The notes under the pieces were generated by a model, which saw only the letters and a program-made list of their open reading frames with translations, did not search any database and was not told the DNA's origin. From the NCBI RefSeq assembly GCF_900115065.1, contig NZ_FOVE01000009.1:1-64000 (forward strand): 64,000 nucleotides of DNA. The letters are read 5' to 3'. The stretch is from Formivibrio citricus. Its GTDB lineage: Bacteria > Pseudomonadota > Gammaproteobacteria > Burkholderiales > Chitinibacteraceae. Shown one piece after another: positions 17,897 through 27,993 of this stretch. The number at the start of each line of letters is the position of its first letter. Position 1 is the stretch's first letter. A program made the position numbers and the translations under genes.

Positions 17897-20133
17897 CAGC
17901 TTTGCCTCTTGTGGGAAAGCAGGCGGGCTTCAATGCGCTCCCTTCGTCGGGCATGCGCTGCGTCTTGCAGCATGAAACCTGCCCATCGGTAAACATTGCG
18001 TTCGCGTACCGTGGCTCGAAGGCTGCGTATTCGTTCGCGTTGCTCCGCTTCAGGCATGGTCAGGGCCTGGTACAACGCATCGGCCGTTTCCTCGACATGA
18101 TAGGGATTGACGATCAGCGCTTCGGGCAGCTCTCCTGCTGCACCGGCGAATTGGCTCAGGATCAGTACGCCCTGCATGTCGTTGCGACAGGCAATGAACT
18201 CCTTGCTGACCAGATTCATGCCATCGTGCAGGCTTGTCACGATACATGCGTCCGCTCCGCGGTAATAGCGGGTCAGTATTTCGCTGCCTTGATGTTCCGC
18301 CAGAAGAATGAATGGTTGATAGTTGTCCCTGCCAAAACGTCGATTGATTTCTTCTACCCGCCGCGAGAGCCGTTCCTGGAAGTAACGGTATTCGTCGAGA
18401 GAGCTGCGCGATGGCGCGGCGATCTGGATCAGGGAAAACTTGCCGATCATATCCGGATGTTTTTCCAGCATCCGTTCCACGGCATTGGCGCGTTCAAGGA
18501 TGCCTTTGGTGTAATCGAAGCGATCGACGCCAATTGCCACCAGATGGGAGTCTGACAGGTTGAAATTTCTGCGAAGCATCCTGCGACACTCTTCTGTCTC
18601 CGGCCAGGCGGATTCTTCCTGCTCGTCCGGCCAGTGTATCGAAATCGGGTAATTCTTGATCAGTGTTTCACGGCCATCGAGCGTGATGGTCGAGTGTTCG
18701 TGTTCGATGCGAGTTTCGAGATAGCGATCCACGGTGTCGATGAAGTTCTTGCAATGGAAGCGGGTATGGAACCCCAAAATGCTGCTTCCCAGCATGCCCC
18801 TTAACAGCTCGGCGCGCCATGGACAGATGCCGAACGATTCGGGATTGGGCCATGGGATGTGCCAAAAGGTAATGATGGTCGCGCGTGGCAATTTTTCCCT
18901 GATCAACTGCGGCAGGAGCGCGAAATGATAATCCTGCACCAGGATAACGGGATCATCGGTGCGCGCCGAGGCGATGACCTTGTCGGCGAAACGCCGGTTG
19001 ACTTCCTTGTAGTACTCCCAGTCCGAAACGCGGAAGACCGGTCGAACGTGGGCGATGTGGCAAAGCGGCCAGAGTCCCTCGTTGGCAAAGCCATAGTAAT
19101 AGCCTTCCTCTTCTTCGCGCGTGAGCCAGACTCGCTTCAGCGAGTACGTCGGGTGATCCGGAGGCACCATGACCACATCGTTTGCGTCCACCACATCGCG
19201 GTCAGCCGAGCCGCTGCCGTGAGCGACCCATGTGCCGGAGCAGGCGCGCATGACGGGCTCCACTGCGGTGACCAAGCCGCTGGCCGGGCGCTTGACCACG
19301 ATGCCGTTCGGCGTCTTTTCATGAATGTATGGCTCACGGTTGGATACAACCAGGACTTCGTCACCTTGTAGGTCGTTGTGCAGCAGTGCACGCAGTTTTT
19401 CCGGGGTCCAGGCGTCGAGAGGGCTTTCCCTGCTTCGGCGCTCATCTTCCAGCTCGCGCAGCAATGTGCGTAGATCCTGGACCAAGGGTTGCAGTTCCGG
19501 TGCCGGCAGATCAAACGGATTGAGCAGACCCTTGCCCTGCAACAGCATTCGTGTGCCTGCCACCCAGCCGCGCAGGCTCAGATGCGCGGTAATCACGGTG
19601 ATCAGGGCAATCACGCCGCCGAGAACGATGAACAGGAGAATCAGGTATTGCCGTGTATCGGCGCCCCTTCTTTCCGCATAACTCAGGTCGTGCACGAGTA
19701 TCAGTTCCCCGATGATCGTATCTTCACGCTTCAGGGGTTCAATGGCGATATGGACGGAACCGCGAGCCAGTTGCATGGTGGGTTCCGCGTTCTTTGCCGT
19801 TTTGTTGGCTATGCTGCAATTGATCCCATCGGGGAACCCGCTCGATTTTTCGAAAAGCCGGCCTTCCTGGTCGCAGATGGCGATGCCCAATACCCGCTCA
19901 TCCTTGATCAGTCGATTGAAGATGCCGGCCAACCGTTCCTGCGACTGCTGGGTAACGGCATCAAAAATGGCATCGTTGATGGTGTTCGCGATCAACTGGG
20001 AGCGGATGTTGAGGTCGCGCACCGTCCAGCGCAGGGAAAGCTGATCGACAAGCGGTACGGTCAGGTACGCTGAGATTGCAATAACGATGAACAGCGGGAC
20101 CAGGAAACGAAATTGCAGTCGCAGGGTATTCAA
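17896..20133 (-). CDS. otsA: Trehalose-6-phosphate synthase fused to an N-terminal membrane sensor module
   Basis: 745 residues, about 270 longer than ordinary OtsA. Residues 8-26 and 164-186 are membrane helices flanking a ~135-residue periplasmic domain. A HAMP-like linker follows (about 187-235), then a GT20 catalytic domain (about 259-735). GT20 residues are present: [33 protein letters not shown] (substrate-binding Arg and Lys) and the [13 protein letters not shown] region. It makes trehalose-6-phosphate from UDP-glucose and glucose-6-phosphate. The extension implies an envelope signal controls activity directly (inference). The start is a TTG with CGGAG upstream; no ATG is available nearby. 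Confidence 0.9.
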   Translation of the reverse strand: MNTLRLQFRFLVPLFIVIAISAYLTVPLVDQLSLRWTVRDLNIRSQLIANTINDAIFDAVTQQSQERLAGIFNRLIKDERVLGIAICDQEGRLFEKSSGFPDGINCSIANKTAKNAEPTMQLARGSVHIAIEPLKREDTIIGELILVHDLSYAERRGADTRQYLILLFIVLGGVIALITVITAHLSLRGWVAGTRMLLQGKGLLNPFDLPAPELQPLVQDLRTLLRELEDERRSRESPLDAWTPEKLRALLHNDLQGDEVLVVSNREPYIHEKTPNGIVVKRPASGLVTAVEPVMRACSGTWVAHGSGSADRDVVDANDVVMVPPDHPTYSLKRVWLTREEEEGYYYGFANEGLWPLCHIAHVRPVFRVSDWEYYKEVNRRFADKVIASARTDDPVILVQDYHFALLPQLIREKLPRATIITFWHIPWPNPESFGICPWRAELLRGMLGSSILGFHTRFHCKNFIDTVDRYLETRIEHEHSTITLDGRETLIKNYPISIHWPDEQEESAWPETEECRRMLRRNFNLSDSHLVAIGVDRFDYTKGILERANAVERMLEKHPDMIGKFSLIQIAAPSRSSLDEYRYFQERLSRRVEEINRRFGRDNYQPFILLAEHQGSEILTRYYRGADACIVTSLHDGMNLVSKEFIACRNDMQGVLILSQFAGAAGELPEALIVNPYHVEETADALYQALTMPEAEQRERIRSLRATVRERNVYRWAGFMLQDAAHARRRERIEARLLSHKRQS

Positions 20134-20207
20134 GGCTCAACTCCGGAGAAGGAGGGTGGGGGTGGCCACAGGCCGGCGGGGTACATGGCTCATGGCATTT
20201 GTTCCTG

Positions 20208-20246
20208 AATTGCATTTGCAATAATTGTATTTGTACAAATGCAATT
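20208..20246. promoter_or_regulatory. Palindromic operator candidate between otsA and the GH15 gene
   Basis: 20223-20246 is a near-perfect 24-bp palindrome centred on TTTGTACAAA with one mismatched pair. Just upstream, 20209-20219 (AATTGCATTTG) repeats its left arm (AATTGTATTTG). Size and symmetry fit a MarR-type dimer site, with a second half site. It lies 75-110 bp from the otsA start and about 70 bp before the GH15 start. The regulator assignment is inference. Confidence 0.6.
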
Positions 20247-20314
20247 TGTCACCGTTGGGCGATATGGGGTACATGCGTGCCTGCCGTATGGGGGGCACGG
20301 CCAAGGAGAAGGAA

Positions 20315-22102
20315 ATGAACAATCTGAATCTGGGTTTGACTGGAAATGGCGCAGTCAGCGCATTGATCGATTCACGCGGGGCGATCGTCTGGAGTTGCTT
20401 TCCCAGGTTCGATGGCGACCCACTTTTTTGTCACCTTCTTCAGCCCGAAGGTCATGCGGAAGGTCGCGGCGCATTCTCAATTGAGATGGTCAACTATTCA
20501 CGCGCCGAGCAGTTCTACGAAACCAACACCGCAATTTTGGTTACGAGGCTGTTCGACGCGCAAGGTGGTTGCCTGGAAGTGACTGATTTTGCACCAAGGT
20601 TTCGTCTGTATGGCCGGATGTTCCATCCCGTGATGCTGGTGCGCCGCGTGTGCAGGATCAGCGGAACTCCGCGCATGGCGGTCCGGATTCACCCCTTGTT
20701 CCACTATGGTGAGCAGGAGCCGGAAGTAACCTTTGGCAGCCACCATATCGGCTTTTCCGGACCTGAATTGAAGATCAGGTTGACCACCGATGCCTCGATA
20801 CATGCCATCCTGGAAAATCGGCCTGTGTTCGTCGATGACACGGTGACCTTTGTGCTGGGGGAAGATGAAACTCTGCATGAAGCGGTGAGCGCAGTGGGAA
20901 CCCGCTTTCTTGAAGAAACGAAGAAATATTGGCATGAATGGGTTAGAGGGTTGTCTGTGCCAGCGGAATGGCAGGATGAGGTGATCCGGGCCGCGATCAC
21001 CTTGCAGATGAATGCCGTAGAGGATACCGGTGCGATTGTGGCGGCGATGACCACCTCCATCCCCGAACATGCCGATTCCGGGCGAAACTGGGATTATCGC
21101 TATTGCTGGTTGCGCGATGGTTATTTCGTCGTTAACGCGCTCAACCGTTTGGGCGCGACCAGTACCATGGAAAAATATCTCGGCTATATCCTCAACGTGG
21201 CGGCTGGTGAAGAGCATGGATTGTTGCAGCCGGTGTATGGCATCAGCGGCGAGGAATGGCTTGATGAACGCCATGCCCCCCAATTGGCTGGTTATCGCGG
21301 AATGGGGCCTGTTCGGGTGGGGAATCTTGCCTATGAGCAGATTCAACACGATGTTTACGGTTCGGCGATCCTCTCGGCCACGCACATGTTTTTTGACCAT
21401 CGCCTATACCGGCGCGGTGACCTCGGCCTTTTTCAACGCCTTGAGCCGTTGGGGCAGAAGGCCATCGAGCATTTCGATCAGCCTGATGCCGGTATTTGGG
21501 AGTTGCGCGGCAAACAACGGGTGCATACCTATTCCAGCGTAATGTGCTGGGCTGCGTGCGATCGTCTGTCGCGCATTGCCAAGCAGTTGAAGCAGACGGA
21601 ACGGGAACACTATTGGCGTGAGGAGGCGGATCGTATCCACAAGGTGATCTGCTGCGAGGCATGGAGCGACACCCGGCAAGCATTTACTGCGGCCTGGGGC
21701 GAGGATGCACTGGATGCCAGCATGCTGCTGCTGCATGAATTCGACTTTCTGCCGGCAACCGATCCCCGGTTTGTTTCGACGGTTGCCGCCATCGAATCCG
21801 AGCTCAAGCATGGCGATTTCATTTACCGCTATGCGGAAAGGGACGATTTCGGCGAGCCGGACAATGCGTTTGTCGTCTGCACGTTTTGGTATGTGTACGC
21901 ATTGCAGGCGCTGGGACGAAAGGACGAAGCGCGGCGAACCTTCGAGACCTTGCTGGCATGCTGCAGCCCCCTCGGGCTGCTGGCCGAGGATTATTGCAGC
22001 GCCACCAGAGAGCAGTGGGGCAATTTCGTCCAGACCTACAGCATGGTCGGCCTGGTCAATTGCGCGCTGCGCCTTTCCTGCCGCTGGGATCAAATGTGCT
22101 GA
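20315..22102 (+). CDS. Glycoside hydrolase family 15 protein (trehalase/glucoamylase type)
   Basis: 595 residues. N-terminal beta-sandwich region with the family opening GLTGNGAVSALIDSRG, then an (alpha/alpha)6 catalytic domain with RNWDYRYCWLRDGYF near 263, GEEWLDE near 312 (likely catalytic acid) and QWGNFVQTYSMVGL near the end. It probably hydrolyses an alpha-glucoside; the neighbours otsAB suggest trehalose or a related glucan, but specificity is not readable. ATG with AAGGAGAAGGAA upstream. Divergent from the ots operon across the palindrome. Confidence 0.88.
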   Translation: MNNLNLGLTGNGAVSALIDSRGAIVWSCFPRFDGDPLFCHLLQPEGHAEGRGAFSIEMVNYSRAEQFYETNTAILVTRLFDAQGGCLEVTDFAPRFRLYGRMFHPVMLVRRVCRISGTPRMAVRIHPLFHYGEQEPEVTFGSHHIGFSGPELKIRLTTDASIHAILENRPVFVDDTVTFVLGEDETLHEAVSAVGTRFLEETKKYWHEWVRGLSVPAEWQDEVIRAAITLQMNAVEDTGAIVAAMTTSIPEHADSGRNWDYRYCWLRDGYFVVNALNRLGATSTMEKYLGYILNVAAGEEHGLLQPVYGISGEEWLDERHAPQLAGYRGMGPVRVGNLAYEQIQHDVYGSAILSATHMFFDHRLYRRGDLGLFQRLEPLGQKAIEHFDQPDAGIWELRGKQRVHTYSSVMCWAACDRLSRIAKQLKQTEREHYWREEADRIHKVICCEAWSDTRQAFTAAWGEDALDASMLLLHEFDFLPATDPRFVSTVAAIESELKHGDFIYRYAERDDFGEPDNAFVVCTFWYVYALQALGRKDEARRTFETLLACCSPLGLLAEDYCSATREQWGNFVQTYSMVGLVNCALRLSCRWDQMC

Positions 22103-22143
22103 ATGGCGCGCCTGATCGTGCATGAATCAGGCGCGGAGGTTGC

Positions 22144-22197
22144 CTTGGTCAAGGCTCCCGGAATATGCCCGCCGGGAGCCCTGGCCAAGCCTTTTTT
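22144..22197 (+). terminator. Intrinsic terminator of the GH15 gene
   Basis: Long stem (CTTGG...GGCTCCCGG paired with CCGGGAGCC...CCAAG) followed by CCTTTTTT on the plus strand, 42 bp after the GH15 stop. Confidence 0.9.
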
Positions 22198-22206
22198 CAA
22201 ACCAGA

Positions 22207-22860
22207 CTATTTTTTGCCCTGGATTACAATTTCAACACGGCGGTCGGGGGCAAGGCATTCAACCAGTTTTTTGAACGGATGCACCTTGTCACAGGTGTGA
22301 CCAGTGACTGGCTGGGTTTCCCCCATTCCCATGATCTTGATTTTTTCTTCCTGCTTGCCCTTTGCCATCAGATAGTCTGCCACCGTGCGGGCTCGGGCCT
22401 TGGACAGCTTCAGATTGTATTTTTCGGTTCCGATTCGATCGGCATGCCCGGTCACGCTGACAAACCCATTGCTTGGGTCGGCAGCTTTTGCCTGCCTGTA
22501 GAGTTCGTCGAGCGCTTTCTTTCCGCCAGGTTTTAATACGTACCTGTCAAAATCAAACAGGACATCGGCCTTGAGTGTATAGACCTTGGGTTGTGGAGGG
22601 GATTTCGGTTGGGGCTGAACTACAGGGGCAGGTTCTGGCTTTTCTGCGGCAGGGGCTGGCGGGACTGGTTTTACGTAACCATCGCAACCTTCCACCGTGG
22701 CGGCTTCCTTGGTCCAGGTTCCTGTGCGCCAACACTCGCCATAACTGTTTTTCCAGGCCGGCGTCGCGGTAGCCCCTTGGACATAGACTTCGATTCCAGA
22801 ATGGGAAATCGAGCTTGCTGCACAGAAAATTCCGGCAGCGATCAGCATGTTGGGTGACAT
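22207..22860 (-). CDS. OmpA-like peptidoglycan-binding envelope protein
   Basis: 217 residues: putative signal sequence (1-20), a ~60-residue region including a GECWRTGTWT segment, a Pro-rich linker (about 70-92), and an OmpA C-terminal domain (about 95-215) with the VTGHADRIGTEKYN and LSKARARTVADYL motifs that bind diaminopimelate in peptidoglycan. The N-terminal part is too short for a beta-barrel, so it is more likely a periplasmic or anchored wall-binding protein. The ATG at 22860 has AAAAGGAGAGCG upstream. Confidence 0.86.
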   Translation of the reverse strand: MSPNMLIAAGIFCAASSISHSGIEVYVQGATATPAWKNSYGECWRTGTWTKEAATVEGCDGYVKPVPPAPAAEKPEPAPVVQPQPKSPPQPKVYTLKADVLFDFDRYVLKPGGKKALDELYRQAKAADPSNGFVSVTGHADRIGTEKYNLKLSKARARTVADYLMAKGKQEEKIKIMGMGETQPVTGHTCDKVHPFKKLVECLAPDRRVEIVIQGKK

Positions 22861-23072
22861 CGCGCTCTCCTTTTTATTTGATGGCAGGATGAAAACAAAC
22901 ACTGCTTGCGAATTTCGAAAGTAAACCGATACACCCGGAGGCACACTCCATACTGTTCAGATTCACGGATGAACGGTCATTTTTCTTCTGTTTTTTTGCG
23001 CGTTGCATCATATGGTGTAGCCTCGAAGTGAGTGCTTCTTTGTGTGCTGTTGGACAAGTGGCAGGTGTCATC

Positions 23073-23963
23073 ATGAAAACGAGCAAGTTGTCGCGCTGGC
23101 TCTTTGTCGATGTTTGGAACGGCTGGCGTCTTTGGCTGGCGAGGTCGGTTTGTATTGGCTTGATACTGTTGCTGGGAACGTTCAGGTTCGCAACGGAAGC
23201 AGAGTTTTCCCTGGCTTCACTTGCCATGTTGCCGGTCATCGTTCTTGCATGGGGTCGGGGGCTAAGGGAAGGTTTGTTGTTTGCGTTCTTTGCTGCCGGC
23301 ATGTGGACGATTGGTGACATTTATGCGGAAGGCAAATTCAGCTTGCCATGGATTCCTTGGGTCAACGGCATGACGCGATGGATGACTTACAGCTTGTCCG
23401 CATATCTGGTTGCACAAGTCCGTCTGCAATTCGAACGAGAGCATGAACATGCCACTCGGGATGCATTGACCAAGCTGCATAACCGGCGGGCTTTCTTTGA
23501 GGCTGGAGCTTCAGAAGTCGAGCGTTCAAAACGCCATGCTCATTCCCTGGCAATTGCTTTTCTGGATTTGGATAATTTCAAGCAACTGAACGATACGCAG
23601 GGGCATGATGTCGGGGACTTGGCCCTGAAAGTCACCGCACGGTCGCTCAATCGCTCTTTGCGGCCCTGTGACATTGTGGCTCGTCTGGGGGGAGACGAAT
23701 TCGCCATCTTGTTGCCAGAAATCGGGCACGACGAAGCTGTCGAATTGAGCCAAAAAATTTCTGAAGCCGTGAACCAGTCTCTGGAAAAGTTTTCTCCCGT
23801 GCAAGTCAGTGTTGGAGTGGCATGGTTTGAGACGGCGGACCGACAGTTCCCAGCGATGCTGAAGGTGGCAGACGAGCTGATGTACGAAGTCAAGGAAAGC
23901 GGCAAGGCCAATATGCATGTGCGTCGATTCGATGCACATGAACGGCAAGAAGGCGACTCGTAG
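23073..23963 (+). CDS. Membrane diguanylate cyclase (GGDEF)
   Basis: 296 residues: about four N-terminal membrane helices (20-125) without a recognised sensory domain, then a GGDEF domain from about 137 with the intact catalytic motif RLGGDEFAILLPE. An RxxD inhibitory site (RPCD) stands five residues before GGDEF, so product feedback is likely. It makes c-di-GMP. Monocistronic; the stop lies 11 bp from the end of the converging ligase gene. Confidence 0.9.
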   Translation: MKTSKLSRWLFVDVWNGWRLWLARSVCIGLILLLGTFRFATEAEFSLASLAMLPVIVLAWGRGLREGLLFAFFAAGMWTIGDIYAEGKFSLPWIPWVNGMTRWMTYSLSAYLVAQVRLQFEREHEHATRDALTKLHNRRAFFEAGASEVERSKRHAHSLAIAFLDLDNFKQLNDTQGHDVGDLALKVTARSLNRSLRPCDIVARLGGDEFAILLPEIGHDEAVELSQKISEAVNQSLEKFSPVQVSVGVAWFETADRQFPAMLKVADELMYEVKESGKANMHVRRFDAHERQEGDS

Positions 23964-23974
23964 CATATTTGTCT

Positions 23975-25096
23975 TCAACAAGACCTGAAAACCCGCACTG
24001 CCGCATCGACCATGCCCTGCGCGCCGCCTTCCTCGGCAAACTGCTGGCGCAGGAAGGTTGCGTGGTTGCCTTCGTAGGCAACTTCGCGGTGCAGTTCATC
24101 CAGGGCCGCCTGGCTGCCGAGTGCTGCAGCGTGCGGTTCCAGGCGGCGCAAGGTGGCGAGAATGTCTTCGCGCAGCGAGAGTTTTTCGCTGGTCTTGGGG
24201 TGAACCAGCATGCCGTCCAGGCCGAAGCGGCAAGCCTGGAATCGGTTGTAGTTGTAGACGAGGTAATCGTCCTCGGCGGGCGGCGGGTCGTTGCGCTCAA
24301 GCAGCATGTGGCACAGTGCCTGCAGATAGGCAGCGAGCGCTGCGGCGCGCTCGACGGTGAGCGGCGTATCGCAGACGCGCAATTCGATGGTTCCGTATTC
24401 CGGCTTGGGGCGGATGTCCCAGTAGAAATCCTTCATGCTTTTGACCACGCCGGTATTTTCCATCTTGGAAAAATAATCCTGTTCGAAATCCGACCATTTC
24501 AGCGTGAAAGGCGCGCGACCGCTCAAGGGGAAGGCGAAGACCGAATTCAGCCGCGCCGAATCGAACAGCGTGTCCACCCCTTGCGAGAAGGGCGATGAGG
24601 CCGAGAGCGCAATGAAGTGCGGCAGATAGCGGTTGAGCGCATGCAGCAGGTAGAGCCCTTCGTCGGCGCTGGCGCAGCCGATGTGCACATGCTGGCCGAA
24701 CACCGTGAATTGCTTGGCCAGATAACCGTACAAGCCCGAAATCTCGATGAAGCGCGGCGTGGAAAAAATGCGTCGGTCGAACCAGCGCTGGAACGGGTGG
24801 GTGCCGCCGCCGCACAGCCCCACGTTGAGCCGGTCGCCGGCGGCAACCAGGGTGTCGCGGATCTGTCGCAATTGGGCCAGCATGGCATCGTGCCGGGTAT
24901 GCACGTCGGTCGAGATTTCGATCATGCTTTCCGTGATCTCCGGTTTGACGTCGCCGGGGAAGGGTGCGCGCCCCAGAAGGTGAAGCATGTCGCTCGCGGA
25001 GGCGGCGAGGTCGAAATCGGTCGGGTTCACGAGCTGCAGTTCAAGCTCGACTCCCATGGTGAGCGAATCGCTGGGGTGGAATGCTTCCAGAGCCAT
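23975..25096 (-). CDS. YbdK-type carboxylate-amine ligase (GCS2 family)
   Basis: 373 residues, the usual family length. Conserved segments are [12 protein letters not shown] at about 14-25, [10 protein letters not shown] near 96, FGQHVHIG near 133 and [11 protein letters not shown] near 244. E. coli YbdK has weak glutamate-cysteine ligase activity; the physiological substrate is unknown. Starts 2 bp after the antiporter stop (TGATCATG), so the two form an operon. Confidence 0.88.
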   Translation of the reverse strand: MALEAFHPSDSLTMGVELELQLVNPTDFDLAASASDMLHLLGRAPFPGDVKPEITESMIEISTDVHTRHDAMLAQLRQIRDTLVAAGDRLNVGLCGGGTHPFQRWFDRRIFSTPRFIEISGLYGYLAKQFTVFGQHVHIGCASADEGLYLLHALNRYLPHFIALSASSPFSQGVDTLFDSARLNSVFAFPLSGRAPFTLKWSDFEQDYFSKMENTGVVKSMKDFYWDIRPKPEYGTIELRVCDTPLTVERAAALAAYLQALCHMLLERNDPPPAEDDYLVYNYNRFQACRFGLDGMLVHPKTSEKLSLREDILATLRRLEPHAAALGSQAALDELHREVAYEGNHATFLRQQFAEEGGAQGMVDAAVRVFRSC

Positions 25097-25098
25097 GA

Positions 25099-26289
25099 TC
25101 AGTGCTCCTCCGTGTGATGGGTTTCCTTGGCCCAGATCAGAGCGCGCTGGGTGAGGATGGGGCCGAGAACCTCAAGCAGCAGCGCGATTGCTGCCACGCC
25201 CGAAACTTGCTCAAGCGCTCCGATCTCCAGGTGGCGGGCCTGCTCCAGCAGCAGGATGACGAAAACCGACATCGGCATCATGGCCAGCCCGGTCAATGCG
25301 CCCTTGCGCCAGGTAATGCCGCCCAGACGGGCAAACGCGGTTGTGGCAATCGTTTTGACCGCAAGGCGGACCAGCACGACAGGCAAGGCCAGTTCGATAC
25401 CCAGGATGACTTGTTTCCATTCAAGGGAGGCGGTCACGAAAACAAACAGCAGAACGGTCAACAAATCGCCGAGCGCCCCGAAATTGCGGTGCGCCTGGGA
25501 GAGCACGACCCGCCGGTGCCGGCTGACCAGACCGAAGGCCAGCGCGGCCAGGATGGGAGAAAACTTGAAGGCATGAGAGACCGCGGTGAGCAGCAAGGCG
25601 GCCAGGGCAAAGGTCACGGTGGCGTTTTTGTCTACGTTGCCGATGCTTCTCAGGAAACCGGGCGTGGCAATGCCGAACAAAGCGCCCAGGCCCGCCGAGG
25701 CCACGAGTACGACCACGCTGTTCCAGATTCCCAGGAAAACACTGCCGGAATCGGCCAGCATCCAGTAGCCGATGATGATCCGGAAAACAATGACTGCCAG
25801 CACGCAGTTAAAGGCGGAAAGATGCAGCATGCGCTCGGTGACCTGGCCCGAACTCTTGAGCTCGTTGGCAACGCGCAGCAACGCAGCCGGCGAGGTGGAC
25901 ATCGCCAGCGCGGCTAGCAGCAACGCTGGCATCATCGGCATGGAAAACGCTTGGGCCAACAGAAAAACGGCGATGAAGGTTCCCGCGGCTTCGGCCAGAC
26001 TGGTCACGCCTAGCCAGGGGTTGGCTTGCAGCCAGCGCAGGTTGATCCGGTAACCCAGCTCGAAAAGAATCAGGGCGAAGGCGAAGTCGGCCAACTGGGC
26101 AACGGCACTGCCCGACGGATCGGCCAGAAAGCCGCCCTGGCTTGCCGCCATGAAAAAACCGGCGATGCCGTAACTGCTGATGCGCGGCAGCGAAAACCAG
26201 CGATACCCAAGCTCTCCGGCAATCCACGCTATGGCAAGGGCCGCAGGCCAGGCAATGCCAGTCAGCGTGATCATAAGCGCTTCCGTCAT
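25099..26289 (-). CDS. CPA2-type cation/proton antiporter, membrane domain only
   Basis: 396 residues and about 12 membrane helices, KefB/NapA-like fold. [12 protein letters not shown] near 77 and the [15 protein letters not shown] segment near 130 match the family. No C-terminal RCK/TrkA-N domain follows, unlike KefB/C. The transported cation is unknown. Cotranscribed with the YbdK-type ligase. Confidence 0.82.
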   Translation of the reverse strand: MTEALMITLTGIAWPAALAIAWIAGELGYRWFSLPRISSYGIAGFFMAASQGGFLADPSGSAVAQLADFAFALILFELGYRINLRWLQANPWLGVTSLAEAAGTFIAVFLLAQAFSMPMMPALLLAALAMSTSPAALLRVANELKSSGQVTERMLHLSAFNCVLAVIVFRIIIGYWMLADSGSVFLGIWNSVVVLVASAGLGALFGIATPGFLRSIGNVDKNATVTFALAALLLTAVSHAFKFSPILAALAFGLVSRHRRVVLSQAHRNFGALGDLLTVLLFVFVTASLEWKQVILGIELALPVVLVRLAVKTIATTAFARLGGITWRKGALTGLAMMPMSVFVILLLEQARHLEIGALEQVSGVAAIALLLEVLGPILTQRALIWAKETHHTEEH

Positions 26290-26508
26290 GACGTTTCCTC
26301 AAGCATTTGCGAGCGGACAGGCTACCGGCGGGAGCTGGCATTGTCGAGAAAAAGGACATAAAGGATGCAACCAAAAGGCTCCGGATTCGTTTATGCATGG
26401 TTGTTGCAACGCCGCAAGAACAGGTAAAATCGTATCGGGTGTCAGCATCGGTGTTCGATGCTACAGGTTCATGCGATGGTCGGGCCGCCATTGCGGAGTG
26501 TTGCGACC

Positions 26509-27774
26509 ATGAACCTTCTGCCCAGCCACGCCACCGAGGCGTTCGGCGCCGTTATCTTTGCGCTGGCGCTGATCCATACGTTTTCCACCAAATTCTTCGA
26601 GCATCTCGCCCATCGGCATTCCCGCCACGCGGGCGTCTGGCATTTGCTGGGCGAAGTCGAGATCGTTTTCGGCTTCTGGGCCATGGTCCTGATGCTGTTC
26701 ATGTTCGCGGTCGATGGCAAACGGGTTGCTGTTACCTATCTGGATTCCCGGAATTTCACGGAGCCGATGTTCGTTTTCGCCATCATGGTGATCGCGGGAA
26801 CACGGCCTGTGCTGCAATTCATGGCCACCGCCGTGCAAGGCATCGCGCGCTTCATACCGCTCAACCGGGGCATGGCCATGTATTTCCTGCTGTTGGCTTT
26901 TATCCCCTTGAGCGGTTCGTTCATCACCGAACCCGCGGCCATGACGCTGGCGGCGCTGATGCTGCGGGACTGGCTGTTTTCCGGTGAGGTTTCAACCCGG
27001 CTCAAATACGCCACGATCGGCGTGCTGTTCGTGAACATTTCGATCGGCGGCACGCTGACGCCGTTTGCCGCGCCGCCGGTGCTGATGGTGGCGGGGAAAT
27101 GGAATTGGGATATCGGGTTCATGATGACGACCTTCGGCTGGAAAGCCGCCCTGGCCGTCATGCTCAACGCAGGCGTGGCAACCTGGCTGTTCCGCCGCCA
27201 GATCGGGAGCATGGAGCCGCCAGCCCGCGCCGATACGCGCCCGGTTCCGCTTCCCATCATGCTGGTGCATTTGCTGTTCCTGGCGGTGCTGGTGGTGTTT
27301 GCGCATCATCCCGCCGTGTTCATGGGGGTGTTCCTGTTGTTTCTCGGGGTTGCCTCTGCCTACCAGCGGCATCAGAACCCGCTGATCCTGCGCGAAGCCT
27401 TGCTGGTGGCATTTTTCCTTGCCGGGTTGGTGGTGCTGGGCGGGCTGCAACAATGGTGGCTACAGCCGATCCTGATGAGAATGGACGCGACGACCGTATT
27501 TTTCGGCACCACGATACTGACGGCTATCACCGACAACGCTGCCTTGACCTATCTGGGCTCTCTGGTCGAAGGCTTGAGTCTGGACTTCAAGGTGGCGCTG
27601 GTGGCGGGAGCCGTCACGGGAGGTGGTTTGACGGTGATTGCCAATGCGCCCAACCCCGCCGGTATCGCCATTCTGCGGGACGGCTTTGACGAAAAGGCTG
27701 TTCACCCGTTCGGGTTGTTGATTGCAGCGCTGCCGCCAACCGCCGTGGCGATGATCGCTTTCCTGGCGCTGTAG
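26509..27774 (+). CDS. Putative Na+/H+ antiporter of the IT superfamily
   Basis: 421 residues, about 11-12 membrane helices. Segments typical of ion-transporter superfamily half-repeats: SGSFITEPAAMTLAALML, GGTLTPFAAPPVLMVAG and AITDNAALTYLGSLVEG, i.e. Thr/Glu/Asp/Asn-rich helix breaks. Resembles proteins annotated as putative Na+/H+ antiporter; substrate not determined. The start is the ATG at 26509, with GGAG about 13 bp upstream. Divergent from the CPA2 antiporter. Confidence 0.8.
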   Translation: MNLLPSHATEAFGAVIFALALIHTFSTKFFEHLAHRHSRHAGVWHLLGEVEIVFGFWAMVLMLFMFAVDGKRVAVTYLDSRNFTEPMFVFAIMVIAGTRPVLQFMATAVQGIARFIPLNRGMAMYFLLLAFIPLSGSFITEPAAMTLAALMLRDWLFSGEVSTRLKYATIGVLFVNISIGGTLTPFAAPPVLMVAGKWNWDIGFMMTTFGWKAALAVMLNAGVATWLFRRQIGSMEPPARADTRPVPLPIMLVHLLFLAVLVVFAHHPAVFMGVFLLFLGVASAYQRHQNPLILREALLVAFFLAGLVVLGGLQQWWLQPILMRMDATTVFFGTTILTAITDNAALTYLGSLVEGLSLDFKVALVAGAVTGGGLTVIANAPNPAGIAILRDGFDEKAVHPFGLLIAALPPTAVAMIAFLAL

Positions 27775-27802
27775 CGGCTGCACCAGCCCGGAAACTGGCG
27801 TT

Positions 27803-27945
27803 AGAACCTGTTCACAATCTTGCTGCGAAACCGTGATCGGGGCTCATGTGCTGCTCGGAATCCTCATTTATCCGCATAAACTCCGGTTCCTGCGCTGCTC
27901 TTCGCCCCGCTGACGGCTTCTCGCGACAGATCGTGAACAGGTTCT
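27803..27945. repeat. MITE-like 143-bp element with 13-bp terminal inverted repeats
   Basis: The ends are perfect inverted repeats AGAACCTGTTCAC/GTGAACAGGTTCT, with ATC/GAT also matching inside. No coding capacity. It occupies most of the intergenic region between the antiporter and the corC-like gene. Confidence 0.65.
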
Positions 27946-27946
27946 T

Positions 27947-27980
27947 AAAAAACCGTTCAGGTTTCGGCCTGAACGGTTTC
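27947..27980 (-). terminator. Intrinsic terminator of the CorC/HlyC-like gene
   Basis: Stem AACCGTTCAGG/CCTGAACGGTT with loop, followed on the minus strand by a six-T run. 13 bp past the stop of the gene at 27994. Confidence 0.85.
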
Positions 27981-27993
27981 TTGTCTGGCTGGA

